Part shown: in pieces, positions 12,210 through 20,692 of the stretch | How positions within the stretch are numbered: the first letter of the stretch is position 1 | How the letters are laid out: every line of letters begins with the position of its first letter | Assembly (NCBI RefSeq): GCF_000005505.3 | Contig: NC_016133.3 | Location: 55,703,237 to 55,767,236, forward strand | DNA from: Brachypodium distachyon | Lineage: Eukaryota; Streptophyta; Magnoliopsida; Poales; Poaceae | DNA length: 64,000 nt | Direction of reading: 5' to 3' | Notes under the pieces: generated by a model | Databases searched by the model: none | The model's input: only the letters and a program-made list of their open reading frames with translations | What the model was told of the DNA's origin: nothing | Position numbers and translations under genes: made by a program

Positions 12210-12217
12210 TATAAAAG
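12210..12217 (+). promoter_or_regulatory. TATA box of the zinc-knuckle gene
   Basis: TATAAAAG lies 79 bases upstream of the ATG at 12296, a plausible spacing for a start site about 30 bases further down and a short leader. Confidence 0.65.
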
Positions 12218-12295
12218 CAACTCCACGGGACCCCGACTAGGCTGCTTCCTCATCCACGAGCTCCGATCCCGGCCAGCCGCCCAACACCTCCGGCA

Positions 12296-12727
12296 ATGTC
12301 GTTCCCCGGCGGCGACACTCGGCCCACGATCCGCTGCGACGCGTGCGGCAAGGGCACCCACCGGAGGAACCACTGCGTGGCCTTCCCCTGCGCCCGCTGC
12401 CAGGGCACGGGCCACTACGAGTACTTCTGCACCACCCCCGCCGACTTCGACTTCGCCTTCGCCGCCGCCGCGGGTGCCCCCAAGTGCGCCGTCTGCGGCG
12501 GCGCGGGCCACGGCGGCGAGAACTGCGAAACCGCGGAGCGGAGGGAGCTCTGGTGCGGCATCTGCGACAAGGACGGGCACGTGGACAAGGAGTGCCCCAC
12601 GCGCGACGGCGGCGAGGGGGACCATTGCCGCGTCTGGTTCGGCTACGACATCTGCCCCTTCTGCCGCGGCCCTGACCACAGGACCTACTCCGACTGTCCC
12701 CGTCGCAAACTAGCGCCGCTTCCGTAA
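12296..12727 (+). CDS. Small protein with five CCHC zinc knuckles
   Basis: Single-exon ORF of 143 residues. Five knuckles can be read in order. Four are exact C-x2-C-x4-H-x4-C: CDACGKGTHRRNHC, CARCQGTGHYEYFC, CAVCGGAGHGGENC and CGICDKDGHVDKEC. The fifth, CPFCRGPDHRTYSDC, has x5 before the last Cys. There are no other domains and little linker, so the protein is almost entirely zinc knuckles. Such arrays bind single-stranded nucleic acid, as in CNBP/GRP-type proteins, and a retroviral nucleocapsid origin is also possible. A role in RNA or DNA binding is inferred from the fold only. A TATA box and a GC-rich coding region with clear codon bias support expression. It sits inside copy 1 of a tandem segmental duplication; the matching interval of copy 2 has no recognisable equivalent. 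Confidence 0.85.
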   Translation: MSFPGGDTRPTIRCDACGKGTHRRNHCVAFPCARCQGTGHYEYFCTTPADFDFAFAAAAGAPKCAVCGGAGHGGENCETAERRELWCGICDKDGHVDKECPTRDGGEGDHCRVWFGYDICPFCRGPDHRTYSDCPRRKLAPLP

Positions 12728-13278
12728 ATAATAATAGGATCCAGGGCAGCGCTACGTTGAGCTAGCTGCGCCCGGCCCGGCCGCCCTCCGTCTCTTCGAT
12801 CTCAGGGCTTAGCTGCAGTTTCTGATGTCAATCCTGCGTCAGTGTGTGTGTGCTAGGATCTTTACCCCGTCCTTGTATTAAGCGTGTCCGTACGTGCGTG
12901 ATTCTCTGGAGCTGCTCCTCGATCTCTCATCTGGATTCTTCATCCAAAGTCGTTTAGATGTGTGTAAGTCGTCCGTCGACCATGGTTTGAATGGCAAAGC
13001 ATAAGATTAATTTCAGCTTGTTTTTCGTTTGGGAATCGCTTCAGTGCTGCAATCTTTGTGCCTGAGATCGAGCAGTAACCTCCGGTAGTGCAATGCGCAG
13101 CAGAGCACGTATACGAAGGATACGGACTTCAGGTTCAAAGGTCTATGTGACCCCGTGCCTGAGATTCGGACTTTCGGAAGACGTCCATTAATCACGATAC
13201 CAATCTTGCAAACCTCTAAAAGTGCTACTGAAACTTGATAAACCAGAGGGAATGTTCCTCATTCAGTCATTTGTACCG
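12728..13278. other. Probable 3' UTR and intergenic sequence after the zinc-knuckle gene
   Basis: The first ~200 bases are probably 3' UTR. No further feature seen before the hairpin element at 13279. Confidence 0.5.
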
Positions 13279-13380
13279 TTTCCTCCTCTGATACTAAGTT
13301 TTAGTTCAAACTAAATTCTTGCCATGGTTTTAGTTTAAATTTGAACTAAAACCATGACAAGAATTTAGGATCAGAGGAAG
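13279..13380. mobile_element. Stowaway-like hairpin MITE, ~100 bp
   Basis: The arms pair almost fully: TTCTTGCCATGGTTTTAGTT on one side and AACTAAAACCATGACAAGAA on the other, ending in CTCTGATAC and GGATCAGAG. The target duplication at the left is unclear. Confidence 0.75.
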
Positions 13381-13522
13381 TAGCTCTGAGCACTTGAGTG
13401 ATGGAAGGTTTTACATGTTAAAAAAAAAACTCTAGGAAGTATACTGTATTTCTTAAGAACATTTCTTGGCAACTTGCAAGATGGGGCCAGACCGGAAGAA
13501 TTAAAGATGGGCGCGCAGGTGG

Positions 13523-13870
13523 ACATCATAGTTGAGGCCGGTCATCGTCTTGCCAAGGCCATGCAGACCCCTCACCATGGAATACAATGATCGTCGCTTC
13601 GCCACCTTCGATTTCTGCATTGCAAATTGTACGAACCGGCGTACGTACTATGAGCGACCGCAAAAGCAGGTGCTACCTTTTTTTGGACCATATTTTTTGT
13701 GCTAGCTTGGATATGTGTCTGTCCGTCTTTGGAACTCGATTCCTAGAAATTAGCAATTACGGATTCCCCTAGTCGAAGGCAGTTTGTGACTTACAAAATT
13801 AATGGGAAATGTGTGGACCATTGACGTTGGATGTGTATAGCGCAACCCTTGCACGACATGACGGTAGTCC
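13523..13870 (+). repeat. Segmental duplication, segment B copy 1
   Basis: It matches 15261-15600 in the same orientation. Shared words include GTTGAGGCCGGT, CTCACCATGGAATAC and CTAGAAATTAGCAATTACGG, and a common end GTGTATAGCGCAACC. Confidence 0.87.
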
Positions 13871-14039
13871 TATACAACAGTTAACGCCGACTAGAGAAAT
13901 AGCTCGGAAACTGATGACTACCGATCCGGATCTTTATAAGAGTAAGACAAGATAACTATGTAAGTCACAATTAGTTTCAAGCTAACCACCTGCCTCCTCA
14001 CCGATTGCTCCATCTCTCAGGTTTTGTGGAATGATTTCT

Positions 14040-14505
14040 TGCTTCTGAATTCAGAATGTCTAGTTAATTTGCACCGATCATGTGCTCAAATCGCACGTAA
14101 TGTGTTTGAATTAATATGACACAAGCTTATCGGCAGTTTGTGAGTTGTTCCGGTTTACGCATCACAAGTAGGACACAATTAAGATCCTACCCCCCCTCCT
14201 TCCGATCCATGAAAAGTGTCGCCCACTTAAGTACAAAATGTGTACTAACCTAGTACAAAATGGGCGACACTTTTGATGGATAGAAGGAGATAGTATTGAT
14301 CGCTCGTATATAAGCAACAACAATTAGAAAGATATAGCTGGAGGTATCTTATGAGTATCGAGGTTCTTCCCTTTGGCCTTGTGAAATGCAAGTAAATCTT
14401 TGGTAAAACGAAAATCAACTCTGTTTTAGTCAAGCCCAAAGGCAATATAGATTTGGCTTTATTTGTGATTGTCATGGACATTAACATGATTCCCAGCATA
14501 CTCCG
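14040..14505 (+). repeat. Segmental duplication, segment A copy 2 (with MITE insertion)
   Basis: Same orientation as 11098-11490. The copy is interrupted by a short MITE at 14196-14289 that copy 1 lacks. It also carries an extra ~20 bases around 14403-14425. Confidence 0.85.
14196..14289. mobile_element. Stowaway-like MITE inside segment A copy 2
   Basis: The left arm CTCCTTCCGATCCATG and the right arm CATTTTGTAC...GATAGAAGGAG pair as inverted repeats; AAAGTGTCGCCCA and TGGGCGACACTTT are perfect complements. Copy A1 has an uninterrupted sequence at the equivalent site. Confidence 0.8.
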
Positions 14506-15260
14506 ATGATAAATTATTGAAACATATCAGTCTAGGAGATCATAAGAACAATAGTTAAGGACAAGGATACAGACTATCCTATGGATAATTTTTCCCCGGT
14601 GGACCAAAAGATGGATCACCAGGGATAAATACAACATTAACAAATCAACCAAGGACCAAACTTTAATTTCAGACCTTGACCTTACTGATCCTGGTCAATT
14701 AAGCCCCTTAATCCCGAAAAGAGTGTTTGGTGGACTGGTTTTGTTGACGTAACACCGGGATTGCTTGCTAAGACTAGAGGAAGGACCCAAATGATGCTCT
14801 CGTATCTCTTGTTTTTTAATTTTGATACTTTTAACTATGTTTAGGAAATAACTAATGAGAATAACCGTTACTAATTTTCTTATAGCGTCTTCTAATATAT
14901 TTTTAATTATGTTGGCTAAGGTCTTTTGATATATTTTCTTAGGCGGGGCGACGGCTTGGCTCGCCGCTCATCGGAACCGGCACTCCCGGCACGTATGCTC
15001 CGCTACTGCTGCCCAGGTCACTGCTCGCCAGGTCGGGAGGGCTCGCTTCGAGGAAAGAATGCCGATGTCCTCACCAGATGCCTGGTAGTTTTTTAAAAAA
15101 AATTGTGGGTGATTTTTTGGGGTGATTTTTCCAAGTATAACAGTATAAAATAAGTAGCCGGGACCCACATACAAAACTCACTCACCAGACCATAAGACAC
15201 ATCATTATCCCGACCTAACCAAACAGGAAATTTCGGAATAAGGTTTAAATTTCGGAATAA
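14506..15260. other. Interval between A2 and B2, no gene seen
   Basis: This corresponds by position to the 2.0-kb interval holding the zinc-knuckle gene in the first copy, but is only ~0.75 kb long. No CCHC knuckle pattern is readable in any frame. A GC-rich patch at 14945-15060 has no recognised coding content. Confidence 0.55.
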
Positions 15261-15600
15261 GGACATGGTAGTTGAGGCCGGTGATCGTCTTGCAAACGCC
15301 GTGCAGACCGCTCACCATGGAATACGATGATAGCCCCTTCGACGGCTTCGTTTTCTGTATTGCAAATTGCATGTACCGGAGCGGCAGCAAATGCGGATGC
15401 TAGCTTCTTCTTTTTGACCAATTTTTTTTGTGCGCTACTTAGGATACGTGCATGTCTGTCTTTGAAACTCGATCCCTAGAAATTAGCAATTACGGGTTTC
15501 CCTAGTCGAAGGTTGTTTGTGACTACAAAGTGGGAAATGGGTGGACAGTTGATGCTGGAGGTGTATAGCGCAACCATCGCACGGCATGACCGTGGTAGTA
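15261..15600 (+). repeat. Segmental duplication, segment B copy 2
   Basis: Matches 13523-13870 in direct orientation with scattered substitutions and small indels. It ends about 590 bases upstream of the methyltransferase start codon. Confidence 0.87.
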
Positions 15601-16187
15601 GGTTTTCGCCCCCACATTGATGTAGCCGAGCCGGCTGGGCACAGTGGGTTTCCTACTACTGCCCGGATTCGCTTCCCTCCGCTTTCTCTTTTCTGCTTTA
15701 ACTCTGTAAGCTTGAGACTGTTGTTTTTCGTTTCAGTGAAATGGAAAATGGGGAGCCCGATTCGAAAAAAAAAACAATTTAACGCCGCCGGAGAAAATGG
15801 GGAGCTTCTTTTCTTTTTTGACATTTCTTGACAGGGACTAGAGTGCATTGCTGATTGATCTAATAAGATCCATACTGATTGTCAGTGGAAAGAAAAAAAA
15901 CAGAACAGATCCGACTTGTTGACTGCAGACGAGAGTGGCAATCGATCTTTATGCCACGCACGCACGGAGATCCTCTGTCGGCTCATAAGCTGCCACGTGG
16001 GTCCCAAACTTCCTTCCGGCCCCACGTCTCATTCTCCTACCCAGTCCTCCAGCGCAGCGCAGCGCAGCGCAGCAGCAACCCCGGCCTACATAGCCGCTGG
16101 ATAGATAGGCCGATTGATTCTGGCACGCACAACGCAGCCGGCCGGCGTCTTCTCCCAGCTCGCTCGATCCCCGACGAAGGGACGAAA

Positions 16188-18411
16188 ATGTCGGCGGCCG
16201 CCTCGGAGGACGAGGAGCTGTCTCCGGCGGAGGCGCGGCTGGCGATGATGGAGCTGGCAAACATGATCTCGGTCCCGATGGCGCTCACCGCCGCCATCCG
16301 CCTCGGGGTGCCGGGCGCCATCTGGGCGGACGGCGCCAACGCGCCGCTCTCCGCCGCCGACCTCCTGCCCGCCGACCACCCGGACCCTTCCGTCCTCGAG
16401 CGCGTCCTCCGCCTGCTCGCCTCCCGCGGCGTCTTCTCCGAGCACCACGGGCCTGGGCCTGCTGAGCCGACGCGGCGGTTCGCGCTGACCGCCGTGGGCC
16501 GCACCCTGGTGCCCGCGGGCCCGTCGGGGGCGTCCTACGCCGACTACGTGCTGCAGCACCACCAGGATGCGCTGGTCCTCGCCTGGCCCCGCCTCCACGA
16601 GGCCCTGCTCGACCCCGCCGGCCCCGAGCCCTTCGCCCGCGCCCACCGCGGCCTCCCCGCCTACGCCTTCTACGCCCAGGACAAGTAATTAAATCAAGCG
16701 CAAATCATTCTCACATCTCACACGCACTAACACTAGCAGCGAAGATGATGATTTGAGGGTGTTTAACTTTCAGCCTTTCAGGGAGGCGAACGAGGTGATG
16801 CTGCGGGGGATGACGGGGGTGTCGGAGCCGTTCATGGAGGCGCTGCTGGACGGCTACGCCGGGGGCTTCGAGGACGTGCGCACTCTGGTAGACGTCGGGG
16901 GCAGCTCCGGCGCCTGCCTCGACATGATCATGCGCAGGGTCGGCACCATTGCCCAGGGCATCAACTTCGACCTCCCCGACGTCGTCGCCGCCGCGCCGCC
17001 CATCGCCGGTCAGAACTCACTCATTCGTTCCACCTCTTTTCTTCTACTAATCTCCAATGGTCTGAGAAGAAACGAAAACGAACAAAAGTGGCACGTACAA
17101 CAACTGGCAATGACAATGGCCTATGAATGCGATCGATCGATCACTCTCCCATCACAAACAAGAACAAGAACTGACCACCAACCAAATTGGGCAGGCCGGC
17201 AACACTACACCACACGCACATGCGACGTGGGTCACGCGATAGCCCCAGCATGCAGCCGTGCCGGTGGATTACTAGGTGCACCACACACGTGACACGTCCA
17301 TGCAACACAAAATAAAATAAAAATTGAGCTGTTGTTTTCGGCATCGACATCAAATCACGAGATTGATAAACAAGTTCCAGAGCACGGTTGCGACGTTAAT
17401 AAACTATGATGGAGTATTTACCATATTGGGTTCAGAAAGTTTACCTGTTTCAGACTTCAGAGTGACGTGCTTTGCCATACAAAGCCATTCCTAGCTAGCT
17501 CCCAAGATTCCAAATCGGCAAATCCATCCATCCTGTACCATGCTAAAAAGCTATAGAACCTAGAATTTAGCTTGTTTGTTACTTACTCCCTCCCTACCAT
17601 AATATGAGACACGTACGCATCCCTATATCGTCAATTTAGCTAACTAAATATAAATTAAATAATTAAAAAAATATATCATTAGAAAGTTCTTTTGATAACG
17701 AATCTAATGATATACTTCTTGTTAAGAAACATATATATTTAACTAATCAAATTGAGAATTTAGTAATGCGTGCGTGCCTCGTATTATGGGACGGAGGGAG
17801 TAGATCCCTGAGAGAAGACATGTACTCCCTCCGTCTCAAAATAAGTGACGTGAATTTGTATAGATTTTAAATCCGCGTCACTTATTTCTGGACAGAGTGA
17901 ATATATTGTTTTACCTGTGATGGAAATGCTTGCAAATGAAAAAACAAACGTACAGGAGTAAGGCACGTTGGTGGAGACATGTTCAAGTCCATCCCCTCCG
18001 GAGACGCCATCTTCATGAAGGTATAAATTCATGCACTACATTTCCTAGAACCGTTATCAAAAGCAATGAAACTTTGGTCACAATTTTAATGTTACTTTCC
18101 TCCTGCTTCAGTGGGTTCTGACGACATGGACAAACGACGAGTGCACGGCGATCCTCAAGAACTGCTACGGCGCGCTGCCGGAGGGCGGGAAGCTGATCGC
18201 CTGTGAGCCGGTGGTGCCGGAGACGACGGACACCAGCACGAGGACGAGGGCGCTGCTGGAGAACGACATCTTCGTCATGACCACCTACCGGACCCAGGGG
18301 AGAGAGCGGTCAGAGGAGGAGTTCCGGCAGCTCGGCCTCGCAGCTGGCTTCACCGCCTTCAGGGCCATCTACCTGGATCCTTTCTATGCTGTCCTGGAGT
18401 ATCTCAAGTGA
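16188..18411 (+). CDS. COMT-family methyltransferase, nicotinate N-methyltransferase-like
   Basis: S-adenosylmethionine-dependent methyltransferase of the plant caffeic-acid O-methyltransferase fold. Exons by eye: 16188-16684, 16782-17008, 17956-18020 and 18112-18411, giving 362 residues. The N-terminal dimerisation domain (15-105) is followed by the SAM-binding motif LVDVGGSSG (201-209) and the downstream GGDMF and IPSGDAIFMKWVL segments. In true O-methyltransferases the next residues are His-Asp, with His the catalytic base; here they are Thr-Thr (WVLTTWTNDEC, 264-274). The C-terminal half (LIACEPVVPETTD, TRALLENDIFVMTTYRT) closely resembles Arabidopsis At3g53140, described as a nicotinate N-methyltransferase of NAD salvage. 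Tyr120 and His124 in YVLQH also fit my recollection of residues linked to that activity. An in-frame ORF extends upstream to 15879, but that part has no family similarity, so 16188 is the start. Intron 2 holds two MITEs. Confidence 0.88.
17586..17800. mobile_element. Stowaway MITE in methyltransferase intron 2, 215 bp
   Basis: Ends CTCCCTCCC and GACGGAGGGAG are inverted, with TA at 17584-17585 and 17801-17802. Inner arms CATAATATGAGACACG and CGTGCCTCGTATTATG pair. Confidence 0.85.
17825..17898. mobile_element. Stowaway MITE in methyltransferase intron 2, ~74 bp
   Basis: The left arm CTCCCTCCGTCTCAAAATAA pairs with the right arm ending TTATTTCTGGACAGAGTG, with a central loop of about 20 bases. 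Its right end is only ~57 bases upstream of the exon 3 acceptor at 17955. Confidence 0.82.
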
Positions 18412-18776
18412 TCTCAACTTATCCATTTGTTGCTGAGCAAACTCACGCATCATGTATGAGGCCCTATTTGCTGTCAGGTTGGACATACGTTTGAGTTCCT
18501 GAACACGAGCATCTCTCTGAATCATTTTAAGTGCAACTTTGCAATTTGCGAATAATAGTTTACCACTGTCGCTACGGACAGGTCAGTCAGGGCATACACA
18601 CAACATACAGAGTAACACACAAAGAGGACTCGTGCTCGAAAGAGATCAGGAGGAACATTCAGCAATGCACATCTCCCAATATTCATTCATACAACCATTA
18701 TTTCTTAGTCATGATGCGATCAGAAATTGTTAGAGTGATCTTGTTTTAACACGAATCAAGAGCGTATTACACTGTG

Positions 18777-20306
18777 TTAATCATCTTTCTTCCCTTCTGT
18801 CGATGCACCTTGGGGTTCCACTAAAGGCTTTGATTCACTTGCAACGTGGGGGTTCACTAGAGGTTTTGATTCACCTGTTGCACCCTGCAATGAAAAGAGT
18901 AATGTATAAGCGAGTTCAGAGGTTGAGCAAAGCTAATTGCTGATCGAAACCAATAAACAGGTCTGGCCTCAAGTTGTCTGCTGGCCGGTTTATGTTTTAG
19001 ATTTGGAAGGTAATCATGTAGCTTAAGGAGCGCAAAGGACGGTTGCTAACTGAGTACTGGCTGCAAAATTATCTATTGACTTTGGTATGATATATCAAGA
19101 AAACTAGCTAGGAATCTGGCTATACTTAGTAAATAAACTACTCCTAGGAGAGTGCTAATGTCTGTGTAGCCTGGAGACAAAACGATAATGTCAGGAATCT
19201 GGATCCTAAAAGAACTTAAGGGCAGAAAAAAGTAGCATTAGCACCAACGCTTACTTCAGTCTTATTTGCTGCAGGCTTGAACGGGCAAGCAGGGGGGGCT
19301 CTTTCAGGTCTCCTGTATTCCCACCCAAACATGCGATAAATCTTGCTCTGCAATGTGGTTCAAAACATGGATCAATGTTTATCATATAAGTAAGAAACAA
19401 TTGCAAGCACACCCACTGAACAGTAACACTGACATGCAAATTTGGATCGAGAAAGAAAATTTTGACCATTGTTCTTGTATGTATGTATGTATCACGAGTC
19501 ACATGATTGACAGTCGTGGAATGCTTAAGATATTATGTAGCCTGATACAAGTAATGGCATACTCCAATCTAAATTCTAATATTAGTATTGCTACCAAAAG
19601 GAGGAAGTTGTTCCTTCCAGTTTATTGTCATGCTATGCCTGTCATCTGAAGTAGTGCACAATCCATACCCCTAGATGTATATCATGCATATCAGGGGCCA
19701 GGAATGGGAAAGCCTCTTTGCTTGTGGATGCATCATCCCATACCTTTTGCGTTTGTGGGATTAGTTGATGCCATCTGACTCGCATGGATTCAGGGGCATG
19801 GTATAGCATGGCAATTCCTTTATCATTTATGCAGTTCTAGGAATCATAACCTAATCGTCAGGGACATACAGTTTTGCTCAAACAGATCACGAGGATCAAC
19901 CACGAATTCAGCATGGCGGTTACACCTACCAAAGCAGGATTAGTTCCGTAGCTGCAGGCTACTCAGGGTAGCAGCTCAATTAAACCAACCGAAGAGAAAC
20001 CAGCCACAAGCCTACAACAAACACCAGATTCGCCACAACCCGATCGGTAGAACGAGTACCGTGCAACAGGGAGGCAGATGGGGGCATACCAGGAGCAGAT
20101 CGAAGAGGAACGGGAGCGCGTTGACGAAGGGGATCAGGAAGATGGGAATCAAGCACGCCACGCAGACCTTGCGAAATTACACGGTAGGTAGAATCAGTCA
20201 GATCAGGCAAAAACTGGAATCAGAACTCCGCGTTATTAAGATACATGAACCGAAACCGTAAGGATCGATCGATCCAAAATTGCGGCAGGGCAGAAGAACT
20301 CACCAT
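18777..20306 (-). CDS. UPF0729 (C18orf32-like) membrane microprotein, 93 aa
   Basis: Very small protein conserved across eukaryotes; the human relative C18orf32 is reported at the ER and lipid droplets. Exons by eye on the minus strand: 20304-20306 (ATG only), 20090-20167, 19255-19347 and 18777-18884. The joined protein starts [20 protein letters not shown], a Cys-containing hydrophobic N-terminus that serves as membrane anchor or uncleaved signal. The family core [10 protein letters not shown] with RRPER and PPACPFKP follows, then a polar tail with two similar ESKPLV segments ending KKDD. The length fits the family. The coding part of exon 1 is only the ATG: the GT donor follows it directly, so the start codon is separated from the rest by an intron. 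Divergent to the SMG8 gene, with 386 bases between start codons. Each exon is too short to appear as an obvious ORF, so the gene is easy to miss. Confidence 0.88.
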
Positions 20307-20692
20307 AGCTTCCTTGAGATGGGGTTTGTCGCCCTGCTGCTCTGCTTCGCCTTGGATTGGTTCGTCGTCTCGATTTTGACTGGATTTGGTTTGGCTTGGG
20401 GATGAAGAAGGAGACGACGACGAAAGGCAGCGCGTGGGCATGGACTAGGCTGACTCGGGCCTGCAAGTGGACTCAGTGTTAAATGGGCTCCCATACTGCA
20501 CTGGAGCTCTTTGTTGGCTGGGCCCAATTTAAGGCCCATTGGGTGGGCCCAATATAGTTCGTCACTTGCTCGATGCCCTCAAGTCGCAAACCCAACAGCA
20601 GGAACACCAACTCCCTGAAAATTTTCTTTTCTTTTACTTGGATTTGTTTGTCACTGCCGTCCGTCGCGAAGACCACCTCGCCGCCGGCGACG
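20307..20692. promoter_or_regulatory. Shared divergent promoter region, UPF0729 and SMG8 genes
   Basis: 386 bases between the two start codons, which point away from each other, must hold both 5' leaders and both promoters. No TATA box is obvious on either strand. GGGCC(C)-type words (GCTGGGCCCAA, AAGGCCCATTGGG, GGTGGGCCCAA, 20517-20551) match site II/TCP-like elements often seen in plant housekeeping promoters. The divergent layout is seen; shared regulation is inferred. Confidence 0.6.

Noticed and set aside
15879..16187. In-frame upstream extension of the methyltransferase ORF
   Set aside because: The extra ~100 residues lack family similarity and include a GCGCA tandem run typical of a leader; the family-like N-terminus starts at 16188.
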